A stretch of 12,562 bases of DNA from Deltaproteobacteria bacterium. GTDB taxonomy: Bacteria; Desulfobacterota; Desulfobacteria; Desulfobacterales; SURF-15. Below are positions 1-6,217 of this stretch, one piece after another; position 1 is the stretch's first letter; each line of letters opens with the position of its first letter. The position numbers and the translations under genes were made by a program. Location: assembly GCA_024644775.1 (NCBI GenBank), contig JAHEHB010000134.1, positions 1 to 12,562 of the forward strand, in the 5' to 3' direction. The notes below the pieces were generated by a model that was not told where the DNA came from, ran no database searches, and saw only the letters and a list, made by a program, of their open reading frames with translations.

Positions 1-735
1 GTTTAGTATGCTGAAAGAAGACAAAGCGTATATGAGGTAACCCGCCCCTGCTCCCATTAAAACGGCAGTAACAAGCCGGGCTACAGCAAAATCCATCCCC
101 AATACACCACCTGTAAGAACAAACATGGACGGACTCATTAATGGAGAACTAATCCAGAACGCCATTACCGGCCCAAGCGGTACCCCGCTTGCCAATAGAG
201 CGGCAATCAAGGGAATAACACCGCATGAACATAAGGGTATGGTGGCTCCGACAATCGCAGCACCGGCGATGGCAATTTTCTCCCTCCGGTTAAATACTGC
301 TTTAATTCGATCTGCAAAGCCAGACACGGTCACCCATGCAGAAATACACACGCTCAATAGGAAGAAAGGTAAAATTGACCAAACATTTTTACCCACAAAG
401 GCAAGATTCGATAATATGTGGCGCCAAAAAACTTCAGACTTTAAACCGGGTACAATGCCGGCACTGAAAACCAAGATGGTGATACCAGCCAGCCCGGAGA
501 ATCCCCAAATCCAGAAAGCCGTGGATTTTGTGGCAATAGATGATATCGCCGCACCTGAGGCATTGGCGCTATCTGATAGGATAGTTTCTCTGGAAGGACT
601 CTCACAACAGGGCTTCTCAGATGATTTCTGAACCGGTATGGTTTCCATAATTTGTAGCCCGGGTGTCGATCCACAGCAATGGGCGGATCCCGTGCCTTTT
701 TGATCTTTCTTCTCTGCCTGGGCTGTATCATCCAT
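1..735 (-). CDS. COG0701-type permease (metal/metalloid efflux), C-terminus cut by window edge
   Basis: The first 245 residues are visible; the gene continues past the left edge, with no stop codon in the window. The start at 735 follows a clear GGAGG Shine-Dalgarno sequence. Residues 1-70 are soluble and carry two vicinal cysteine pairs, C20-C21 and C43-C44. Hydrophobic membrane segments follow at about 73-95, 110-135, 153-182, 187-209 and 218-240. The hallmark motif PLCSCGVIP lies at residues 167-175, in the fourth hydrophobic block. This motif belongs to the COG0701 permease family, which includes the SO_0444-type Cu/Zn efflux transporters; the ArsP organoarsenical permeases have a related TPFCSCS motif. 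The gene lies directly downstream of an arsR gene, so export of a thiophilic metal or metalloid (As, Sb or an organo-derivative) is likely. The cysteine pairs could deliver substrate, but that is inference. The exact substrate cannot be read from the sequence. Confidence 0.85.
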   Translation of the reverse strand, partial: MDDTAQAEKKDQKGTGSAHCCGSTPGLQIMETIPVQKSSEKPCCESPSRETILSDSANASGAAISSIATKSTAFWIWGFSGLAGITILVFSAGIVPGLKSEVFWRHILSNLAFVGKNVWSILPFFLLSVCISAWVTVSGFADRIKAVFNRREKIAIAGAAIVGATIPLCSCGVIPLIAALLASGVPLGPVMAFWISSPLMSPSMFVLTGGVLGMDFAVARLVTAVLMGAGAGYLIYALSSFSILN

Positions 736-780
736 GGTTTCGTTTCCTCCTATGATTTATTCTAATATGCATTAATATCT

Positions 781-803
781 ATATTTTTAGTATTATAGAA
801 ATA
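781..803 (-). promoter_or_regulatory. Candidate ArsR operator overlapping the permease promoter
   Basis: The plus strand reads ATATTTTTAG, 4 nt, ATAGAAATA. A 23-bp element with 21 identical positions and the same internal spacing lies upstream of arsR at 1182-1204. On the minus strand this copy contains a perfect TATAAT -10 box (792-797), about 57 nt upstream of the permease start; the -35 region is poor. A repressor bound here would cover the -10. Its role as an ArsR site is inferred from the repetition and the neighbours. Confidence 0.6.
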
Positions 804-811
804 ATATCGAT

Positions 812-842
812 AAAAAAATATCGCTCTCTAATAATAAGCGAT
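812..842 (-). terminator. Terminator-like hairpin after arsR
   Basis: On the minus strand, just past the arsR stop codon, ATCGCT and AGCGAT form a 6-bp stem with an 11-nt loop. AT and then seven T residues follow (plus-strand A run at 812-818). The stem is short and AT-rich, so termination is probably partial. It separates arsR from the permease, which has its own -10 box downstream. Confidence 0.45.
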
Positions 843-845
843 GCC

Positions 846-1145
846 TTAATTACATTCGGCCGTACCGACACAGCATTCAGATTGGAGAAAGCCAATCAAT
901 TCTACCAGGGAATCATATTGGGCCGTACAAAAAAGCGTTCTGCTGGCTCGATCTTGTTTAATAAGTCCAACAGACATAAGTCGCGAGATATGATGAGATA
1001 ATGTAGATCCGGGTATATGGAGTGCTTTTTGAATCTGGCCCACCGGTACACCTTCAGGCCCCACTTTGACCAAGTATCGAAAAATCGCCAGCCGGGTTGT
1101 ATTACCCAATTCACTTAATCTTTTCGCTGCATCTTCATGTTCCAT
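846..1145 (-). CDS. arsR: ArsR-family transcriptional repressor with CC-x5-C metalloid site
   Basis: A 99-residue ArsR/SmtB winged-helix repressor. An N-terminal helix with LGNTTRLAIFRYL (residues 13-25) is followed by the helix-turn-helix, with recognition-helix residues GSTLSHHISRL (46-56), and a beta-hairpin wing at about 62-73. The tail carries C91, C92 and C98. This Cys-Cys-x5-Cys pattern matches the C-terminal As(III)/Sb(III) site known from the Acidithiobacillus ferrooxidans ArsR (Cys95, Cys96, Cys102), not the CxC site of the E. coli plasmid type. A further Cys73 lies in the wing. The protein is therefore expected to leave its operator when trivalent arsenic or antimony binds. It sits 110 bp upstream of the permease on the same strand. 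No good Shine-Dalgarno precedes the start, but the start gives the usual N-terminal length. Confidence 0.9.
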   Translation of the reverse strand: MEHEDAAKRLSELGNTTRLAIFRYLVKVGPEGVPVGQIQKALHIPGSTLSHHISRLMSVGLIKQDRASRTLFCTAQYDSLVELIGFLQSECCVGTAECN

Positions 1146-1181
1146 ATGGCAATAATAACATAAAAAATTCCAATTTCAACC

Positions 1182-1220
1182 ATATTTTTAGAAATATAGA
1201 AATATAATTTAATTATTCAA
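1182..1220 (-). promoter_or_regulatory. arsR promoter with overlapping candidate ArsR operator
   Basis: The element at 1182-1204 repeats the one upstream of the permease (21 of 23 positions). Reading the minus strand, TTGAAT (1215-1220) and TATATT (1193-1198) are separated by 16 nt and form a plausible -35/-10 pair. The -10 occupies the same position within the repeat as the TATAAT in the other copy. This arrangement predicts autorepression of arsR. The distance to the arsR start is 37 nt, against 46 nt for the permease copy. Confidence 0.55.
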
Positions 1221-1428
1221 ATCCAAACTCTGTAATAGCTTCCCTCTGTCTATCTTCCTTTCGTTTTTAAAGTAGATGATATTTTCATCTGATGCATGGA
1301 TATAGAGCATTTGCAGATGGTACGAATCCCCATTATCCCTTGACAATGTTTTTTTTACCCAATATGGTCCTGAAATAATTGAAATATCAGGAATAGGTCA
1401 GAAGGAATTCGAAAACCGGATCTGTCAT
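1209..1428 (-). pseudogene. Unrecognised minus-strand gene tail, probably frameshifted
   Basis: An open frame at 1209-1397 on the minus strand encodes 62 residues, beginning PIPDISIISGPYWVKK and ending RGKLLQSLDLNN before a TAA. The composition looks like protein: mixed charged and aromatic residues, including SYHLQMLYIHASDEN in the middle. It is closed upstream by TGA at 1398-1400. A neighbouring frame starting with ATG at 1428 reads MTDPVFEFLLTYS and overlaps it, so a one-base shift near 1388-1390 would join the two into a protein of about 75 residues. I do not recognise the family. The frame ends just before the arsR promoter and points the same way. It may be a broken small gene or the tail of a larger lost one; chance openness is possible. 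Confidence 0.35.
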
Positions 1429-1500
1429 TAAGGTGAAACCCGAGTGACTTCCATTATCCATGGTTCTTCAGGAAAATACGAATTGCGCCGTATAAACGGC

Positions 1501-1734
1501 GGGGAGGGAGTCAAAAAAAATATGTATTGAAACCCGGCGAAAATAGTCTGGACACACTTCAAGTTCATGAAATGACCTTGCCGGATGTCGGTGCACACGA
1601 GGTCTGCGTGCGCGTTCATTAAAATACGCCCGGTCATCGACCGTGTGTTTAAATATGATCAGGCCAAAGAGGCTTATGCGTATATGCAAAGCGGGCGGCA
1701 CTTTGGCAAGATTGTCATACAATTGGAATCGTAG
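1501..1734 (+). pseudogene. Zinc-type alcohol dehydrogenase (MDR family) remnant with internal deletion
   Basis: Two pieces of a medium-chain dehydrogenase lie side by side in different frames. At 1518-1619 the frame reads KYVLKPGENSLDTLQVHEM and then LPDVGAHEVCVRVH. This is the typical N-terminal strand pair of zinc-type alcohol dehydrogenases and quinone oxidoreductases, up to just before the first catalytic region. It then hits TAA at 1620. At 1624-1731 another frame reads IRPVIDRVFKYDQAKEAYAY followed by MQSGRHFGKIVIQLES, the family's conserved C-terminus, ending at TAG 1732. About 260 residues in between, holding the zinc ligands and the whole nucleotide-binding fold, are absent. A purine-rich GGGGAGGGAG (1501-1510) may be the old ribosome-binding site, but no intact start codon remains. 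The product cannot be an active enzyme. Confidence 0.75.
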
Positions 1735-1758
1735 AAGAAAAATGGAAAATGAATCATT

Positions 1759-2164
1759 ATGCACGAAATGATGTTTTCCGCTTTTGTCCTCGGGTTTTTG
1801 GTTGCTATTCCACCAGGCACCGTTACGGTTGCCGCTGCCCAGAAATGCATTTCCTATGGGTTTAGAAACAACCTTGTCGAATCCGATGACAGTGGCCGGC
1901 TGGTTGGTCATTGCCGGTGGCTTTTTCACACACTGGAAACCGGAATGGCCGTCTATTCATAAATACGGGCTGTTGTCTATCCTCTTTATGATGATCGGTG
2001 TACTGTTCTGGTTCATTCCCTTGTTATATACTATCAGCCGATTAAAAAATGTTCTAAACCATATGCTTATAAAATCCTTTATGTTGGTCTCCGGGTTGTT
2101 TTTCATATCAATCGCTCTATTCAGCGGGTACTCTGCGTTCAATTTACTCTTAACCAATCATTAG
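1759..2164 (+). pseudogene. LysE/RhtB-family exporter remnant with internal deletion and frameshift
   Basis: The first frame (ATG at 1759) encodes FSAFVLGFLVAIPPGTVTVA (residues 6-25) and then AAQKCISYGFRNNLV. This is the first membrane helix of LysE-type exporters with its Pro-Pro-Gly motif. Near 1880 the homology moves to the +1 frame, which reads LSNPMTVAGWLVIAGGFF, the conserved Asn-Pro helix start, and then two more hydrophobic helices ending at TAG 2162-2164. Intact members are about 200 residues; here only about 40 plus 95 remain, so roughly 65-70 residues of the middle are missing and the two parts are out of frame. Amino acid export was the likely ancestral role. The remnant lies 24 bp after the alcohol dehydrogenase remnant, on the same strand and with the same pattern of damage. 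Confidence 0.7.
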
Positions 2165-2211
2165 CTCCTATTCGCTCTAAACGCTCATAGGAGCCAGTTG
2201 TCACAAACTGG
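2164..2211. repeat. Two overlapping inverted repeats
   Basis: GCTCCTAT (2164-2171) pairs perfectly with ATAGGAGC (2187-2194) across a 15-nt loop. CCAGTT (2194-2199) pairs with AACTGG (2206-2211) across 6 nt. They follow the LysE remnant's stop codon directly. Neither is followed by a T run on the plus strand, so a standard intrinsic terminator is not supported. The rest of 2212-2362 shows no coding signal or clear site on either strand. Confidence 0.4.
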
Positions 2212-2362
2212 TCACATAAATGCCACGGATTTTGATTTTTTGTCATGTTCTGTCAAATAGCGGCATATAGCTGATAGTGTCTTATTGGGTTTTTATCTAT
2301 GGCTAAAATAATCAGGTCCTTTACTCATTTGTGTTTGGACACTAGTTAACAGTACATTGCGT

Positions 2363-3535
2363 TTAATACCAGGCGTGTTCGATTGCGGTTTCTACGTAGG
2401 CTTTTACGTTTTCCACCGGGGTGGCGTATTCCAAAGAATCTGCATTCTGAAGTATGTGATTTCCACCCGGTTTTACAGCCTGGGCGATTTTTTTTACCTC
2501 CTGTCGTACATCATCCACGGTTCCGTTGAGTAAAAGCTCCAGTTTGTCGATTCCCCCCACCATAATGTACTCTCCGTTGACGATCTCCTTTGCCTTTGGT
2601 AGATCCGTATCTCCTCCCGGAGGGGGGGTAAATGGTTCCACTGAGCGAACGCCCAGTTTTTTATACGATTCCAGCAGAGACATGATCTGACCACAGTTGT
2701 GGTACATTGCAGGGGTACCGCCGTCCTGACAAAAATCGATGTACTTTTTTTCAAAAGGCAGAATGTATTTATCGTAAACCTTCGAGCCTAAAAATCCACC
2801 CGGTACGTTTCCGCCGACGATCAGAACATCTGCCCCAACCGCCTTCATCGCTGCCGCGTAGTCCAGAATTCGCTCCTCGGCAAAGGTTATCAGCCGTTCA
2901 TAAAAAGGATAGTCCGTATGATAAAGGATGTAAAGCTCGGTCAAATCGTAGATGAGAGAAGCCTGATTAAACGGCCCACTGGGCAACCATATGCCCAGGA
3001 CCCCGTCATCACCGATGGCCTCCTGCAGACGTTGAACTTTTGGCAGCAGCTGATCTTTGAATGACGGTTTCATACGGGGCTCGTACTGGATGGCGATTTC
3101 CAGATCTTCCGGGGTTTTAATCGGTTTCTTTGTGCAGGCATGCATTTCCTGCCCGTCGGGCAGCTTGTTGATCGAGTAGTCCTGGGTGAGTTCTCCCCCC
3201 GGGGTTTTGATGGTCGATCGTTTGATCAAAGTGCTCCCCTCCTGGATTTCCTCGGTGTGAACCTCCCAGTTCTCGGTTTGCTGATCCACATCCAGGCCGC
3301 CCATAAAAATCGTTATCGGGTCATGCGCATCATAGAGCATCCGAGCGAAAACATCCGCTCCCAATTCTTTGGTCAGCTCGATGGACTTTAAGTTAATCGT
3401 TGAAAAATCGAGTGGATCCACCTCCGGATAGACCTTGGTGACAAATCGGGCATGATCGAACAAATGTAGGGTGACCGGCATGCGATCAGGCATTTCGCCG
3501 CGAAAGACTTTTAAGAAACGTTCTCGTGGAGTCAT
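2363..3535 (-). CDS. Uroporphyrinogen decarboxylase (UroD)/MtaA-family protein
   Basis: A 390-residue soluble protein of the UroD superfamily (TIM-barrel methyltransferases and decarboxylases). It opens with MTPRERFLKVFRGEMPDRMP, the usual start of this group, and carries GADVLIVGGNVPG (234-246), YHNCGQ (278-283), SVEPF (298-302) and GGIDKLELLLNGT (327-339). H279-x-C281 corresponds to the first two zinc ligands of MtaA/MtbA/CmuA corrinoid methyltransferases. Where those enzymes have the third Cys, near the C-terminus before the Thr-Pro, this protein has QNADSLEYATP (363-373) with no cysteine. It is therefore unlikely to be a haem-pathway UroD and may act in methyl-group or small-molecule demethylation, with altered metal binding. 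The start follows an AGAGGTG ribosome-binding site. No corrinoid protein gene is nearby. It is divergent from the LacI-type gene. Confidence 0.85.
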   Translation of the reverse strand: MTPRERFLKVFRGEMPDRMPVTLHLFDHARFVTKVYPEVDPLDFSTINLKSIELTKELGADVFARMLYDAHDPITIFMGGLDVDQQTENWEVHTEEIQEGSTLIKRSTIKTPGGELTQDYSINKLPDGQEMHACTKKPIKTPEDLEIAIQYEPRMKPSFKDQLLPKVQRLQEAIGDDGVLGIWLPSGPFNQASLIYDLTELYILYHTDYPFYERLITFAEERILDYAAAMKAVGADVLIVGGNVPGGFLGSKVYDKYILPFEKKYIDFCQDGGTPAMYHNCGQIMSLLESYKKLGVRSVEPFTPPPGGDTDLPKAKEIVNGEYIMVGGIDKLELLLNGTVDDVRQEVKKIAQAVKPGGNHILQNADSLEYATPVENVKAYVETAIEHAWY

Positions 3536-3557
3536 CGTGTAGCACCTCTATGGTTGA

Positions 3558-3794
3558 TCAATAATGATAATAGATAAAACATTGTTTTTTAAAAGCGGAC
3601 AAATGGATAACACTGAATTCTGTATCGGCTTCAGCTTCGTAATCCTTTCTCGCAAAGTCACGGACAGAATCCAGCGAATCAAATTAATCGGTATTATAGT
3701 TAAAGTCAAGATCATCAAGTTCATACAACTTGCCGGTATCCAAATCCCCGAAATCATTTTGACACAAATCACTTTTTTTTCTTGACAACTGCAT
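3558..3794 (-). pseudogene. Small acidic ORF interrupted by one stop codon
   Basis: On the minus strand ATG at 3794, preceded by GGGGG, opens a 36-residue frame containing NDFGDLDTGKLYELDDLDFN and ending TAA at 3684-3686. The same frame continues open for 41 more codons, reading FDSLDSVRDFARKDYEAEAD and then TEFSVIHLSAFKKQ, until TGA at 3558-3560, 22 bp before the UroD-family start. Both halves are strongly acidic with similar Leu-Asp patterns, which suggests one former protein of about 78 residues broken by a point mutation, or a genuine 36-residue protein. I do not recognise it. A different frame on this strand is also open across the region, so coding is only a suspicion. Confidence 0.3.
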
Positions 3795-3836
3795 TTAACC
3801 CCCATATGTTGACGTTAACATATGATAACGTTAACA
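3782..3836 (+). promoter_or_regulatory. lacI-type promoter with two tandem LacI-family operators
   Basis: TTGACA (3782-3787), a 17-nt spacer and TATGTT (3805-3810) form a good promoter toward the regulator. Two 14-bp palindromes with central CpG, as LacI-family proteins prefer, follow: TGTTGACGTTAACA (3807-3820), overlapping the -10, and TGATAACGTTAACA (3823-3836). Their centres are 16 bp apart. This predicts autorepression, and possibly control of the divergent UroD-family gene. Confidence 0.65.
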
Positions 3837-3891
3837 TCTATTTTGTAGCGTATCGGCACCAACCTTAATTCTGTTCTTCGACTTCTAAAAA

Positions 3892-4911
3892 ATGGTTTCA
3901 ATAAAAGATGTAGCACGTTTAGCCGGTGTATCGTTAATGACCGTCTCGCGAGTAATTAATGAGACCGGGTACGTTTCCGCAAAAACAAAAGAGAAGGTTT
4001 TAGCGGCCATCAGTGAAACCGGATACAAGGTCAACCAAACAGCAGTGGGTTTGCGCACGGGCAAGACCAATTCCATCGGGGTGATTATTTCAGATATCAC
4101 CAATCCTTTTTTTGCGTTTATTCTTAAAGGAATTGATCACGTATGCTCCAAGAATAATTACGATACCATTCTGTTTAACACCGGTGAGGATCCAGAGAAA
4201 GAGCTTCGCTATATTGATCTGCTAAGACAGAAGTCCGTTCGGGGCATTATCATCTCATCGTGTATTTCGGATTATAAAAGAAATAAAGGCATATTCACAG
4301 GCCTTATGCCTGTTTTCTTTAACCGCATGCCGGCCGGTATAGAAGCCGACGCAGTTTTAAATAATAATGCTAAAGATGGCTACACGGCCGCAGAATACCT
4401 GATTAAAACAGGACACCGTAAAATTGCATTCATAAATGGAAATCCTGAAATGAGCACATTTAAAGACCGGTATCTGGGATTTCAAAATGCAATGAAAAAA
4501 CATGCAATACCTGTTAGCGAGGAGTTGATTGTCAACGGAGACTATTCCATTGAAGGCGGTTACCGGAGCACAGAAAAAACTCTCAGCGCTTCCGACCCTC
4601 CAGATGCAATTTTCCCGACCAATAATTTCATGACGCAAGGCATGTATACATACCTGAAAGAGAATAAAATCAACGTACCGGAAGATATATCTGTTGTCGG
4701 TCATGGTGACTATGCTTGGTGCAGACTTATTGACCCACCTATGACCGTTGTGGAGCATGAAAAGTTCGGGATGGGAAAGCAGGCAGCAGAGATCCTTTTC
4801 GAAAGGTTACAAAGAAGCACCAACAAACCCTACAAAAAAGTCATCCTTGAACCGGAATTAATCATCCGGCATTCGGTAAAGAATTATGCAAAGAACTCAT
4901 ATGTTTTTTAA
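3892..4911 (+). CDS. LacI-family transcriptional regulator
   Basis: A 339-residue LacI/GalR-type repressor. The N-terminal helix-turn-helix starts at residue 3 (SIKDVARLAGVSLMTVSRVI), followed by NETGYVSAKTKEKVLAAISE and a hinge region NQTAVGLRTGKT (48-59) that keeps the Leu able to insert at the operator centre. The periplasmic-binding-like effector domain begins with IGVIISDITNPFFA (62-75). It includes the DRYLGFQNAM segment and the late ISVVGHGDYAW stretch (about 265-275), which resembles the usual G-F/H-D motif of ligand-binding members. The effector is unknown. Two operator-like palindromes overlap its own promoter, and a related sequence lies just upstream of the TRAP operon that follows on the same strand 219 bp later, so the TRAP genes are the probable target. 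The ribosome-binding site is weak. Confidence 0.9.
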   Translation: MVSIKDVARLAGVSLMTVSRVINETGYVSAKTKEKVLAAISETGYKVNQTAVGLRTGKTNSIGVIISDITNPFFAFILKGIDHVCSKNNYDTILFNTGEDPEKELRYIDLLRQKSVRGIIISSCISDYKRNKGIFTGLMPVFFNRMPAGIEADAVLNNNAKDGYTAAEYLIKTGHRKIAFINGNPEMSTFKDRYLGFQNAMKKHAIPVSEELIVNGDYSIEGGYRSTEKTLSASDPPDAIFPTNNFMTQGMYTYLKENKINVPEDISVVGHGDYAWCRLIDPPMTVVEHEKFGMGKQAAEILFERLQRSTNKPYKKVILEPELIIRHSVKNYAKNSYVF

Positions 4912-5130
4912 ACGCATGGAAACAATACTATGAACGATCGGCCTATGCCGACGAGGCAACGAATCGAAAAGCGCACAACAGTGATTGATACGCGGAAACG
5001 AGATATCCGGTTTCAGGTGTTAGGATAGGAAAACGGAAGAAACCGGATACCTCATTATGACGTTGAGAAGAATCAAAGCGTTTTTTTCAACGTTAAACAT
5101 ATCGTCTACACAAACAGAGAGGAGGATGCA
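4912..5130 (+). promoter_or_regulatory. Leader of the TRAP operon: inverted repeat and candidate operator
   Basis: TATCCGGTTTC (5004-5014) and GAAACCGGATA (5039-5049) form a perfect 11-bp inverted repeat around a 24-nt loop; without a T run it is not a clear terminator. TTTCAACGTTAAAC (5085-5098) shares the core AACGTTAA with the second operator at the lacI promoter and is an imperfect palindrome (5 of 7 pairs), 32 nt before the dctP start. AGAGGAGG (5118-5125) is a strong ribosome-binding site. I could not fix a convincing -35/-10 pair. A short frame (4914-5060) is open apart from one TGA and has no recognisable homology. Confidence 0.4.
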
Positions 5131-6138
5131 ATGAAACGTTTTAAGAAATTATTCACTATCTTGGTACTTGCTGTCGCAATTGGTCTCATCGCAACGATGC
5201 CATTATGTGCTAAAACTGTGAAAATCAGATTTGCGCATGTCGGCGTTGAAGGTGCCCCACAGACCCGTTACGCCAATGAACTGGAAAAACGGATCGAAAA
5301 AGTCACAGAAGGTCGGGTACAAGTCGATGTGTTCCCGAACGGACAATTGGGTGGTAAGCAAGAAATGGTCGACGGTGTACAGTTGGGCACCATCGGCATG
5401 GCCATGCATGACTTTGCAGCGCTTGAGGGAATCTATAAACCGGTCGCGGTATTTGGCTGCCCTTATGCTTTTAAGAGTCCCCAGCATGCTATCGATGCCA
5501 CACAGCATCAGCGTTCGGAGTTGATGCAGGAAATAAATAAGGAATTGGTTAAACGTGGCAACACACGCATTGTAGGGTCCGTCTTCCGTGGTGCACGCCA
5601 ACTGAGCGCCAAATTCCCAGTCTACAGCCCGGCCGACATGAAGGGTAAAAAGTTTCGCGGCCCCGCCAACCAGCTCTGGGTAACCATGTATAAAGGCTTG
5701 GGCGCGATTCCGACTCCGATTGAATTTTCAGAACTCGCCACGGCATTGATGACAGGCGTCGTCGTGGGGCAAGACAATCCCTTGACAAACATTTACGCCG
5801 GTAAGCTCTACGAAGTGCAGACTCACATTATGATGACCTATCACATGACAGGTCCGGTCTGTGTATTCATGAATAACAAACTCTATGAATCGATCCCCGA
5901 GGGCGATCGCAAGTTGATCGATGATGTGTTTCTTGCCCTTGCCGACGAAACCGTTCAATGGATGGCCGAAGCGAACAAAACAATTAAAGACAAGCTCGCA
6001 AAGGAGGGTATCACCTTCATTGATGAATCCAATGGTCTTAAAACAGCGGAATTCAGAACAGCCGTCATGAAGCAGGTCGACAAGGATTATCCCGATTGGG
6101 GCCCCTTGCTTGAGCGTATCGAGGCAGCAGCCAAATAA
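5131..6138 (+). CDS. dctP: TRAP transporter solute-binding protein (DctP family)
   Basis: A 335-residue periplasmic binding protein that hands its ligand to the DctQM membrane complex. Residues 1-27 form a Sec signal peptide (basic MKRFKK, hydrophobic core 8-23, probable cleavage after LCA). The mature domain has the DctP pattern: IRFAHVGVEGAPQ (32-44), a GQLGGKQEMVDGVQLGTIGM block (71-90), the KGKKFRGPANQ segment (171-181) with R176 in the position that normally salt-bridges a ligand carboxylate, and TPIEFSELATALMTGVV (195-211). The usual Asp-Gly of the GVVDGQENP motif is replaced by Val-Gly in GVVVGQDNP. Length is normal for the family. The Arg suggests an organic-acid substrate, but the specific ligand cannot be deduced. 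An excellent ribosome-binding site and a hairpin downstream fit high expression relative to the membrane subunits. Confidence 0.93.
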   Translation: MKRFKKLFTILVLAVAIGLIATMPLCAKTVKIRFAHVGVEGAPQTRYANELEKRIEKVTEGRVQVDVFPNGQLGGKQEMVDGVQLGTIGMAMHDFAALEGIYKPVAVFGCPYAFKSPQHAIDATQHQRSELMQEINKELVKRGNTRIVGSVFRGARQLSAKFPVYSPADMKGKKFRGPANQLWVTMYKGLGAIPTPIEFSELATALMTGVVVGQDNPLTNIYAGKLYEVQTHIMMTYHMTGPVCVFMNNKLYESIPEGDRKLIDDVFLALADETVQWMAEANKTIKDKLAKEGITFIDESNGLKTAEFRTAVMKQVDKDYPDWGPLLERIEAAAK

Positions 6139-6155
6139 GTTTTTGATTTGACACG

Positions 6156-6191
6156 GTGGGCGGTGTCAAAAAAGGCACCGCTCACATTTTT
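6156..6191 (+). terminator. Terminator-like hairpin between dctP and dctQ
   Basis: GTGGGCGGTG (6156-6165) pairs with CACCGCTCAC (6176-6185), 9 of 10 positions, with a 10-nt loop. ATTTTT follows immediately. It sits 17 bp after the binding-protein stop. Because the transport genes continue on the same strand with no obvious promoter, it probably acts as a partial terminator or 3' stabiliser that raises binding-protein mRNA over membrane-subunit mRNA. Confidence 0.65.
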
Positions 6192-6217
6192 CAAAAACAG
6201 GATAAAGGCGATTATCC

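Noticed and set aside
125..631. Plus-strand 168-residue ORF
   Set aside because: It is antisense to the permease gene, which carries a clear family motif and membrane helices; no homology is visible on the plus strand.
1340..1368. TTGACA, 17 nt, TATGGT as a plus-strand promoter
   Set aside because: It falls inside the minus-strand broken gene and would serve only pseudogenes; the -10 is weak. It may be a relic or chance.
1468..1929. Minus-strand 153-residue ORF
   Set aside because: It lies opposite the alcohol dehydrogenase and LysE remnants, whose family motifs are clear on the plus strand.
4914..5060. A second Sec candidate: an open frame with TGA at 4986 followed by an inverted repeat
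   Set aside because: The frame has no credible start, no recognised family and no UxxC-type context, and the repeat's 24-nt loop is too large for a SECIS hairpin.
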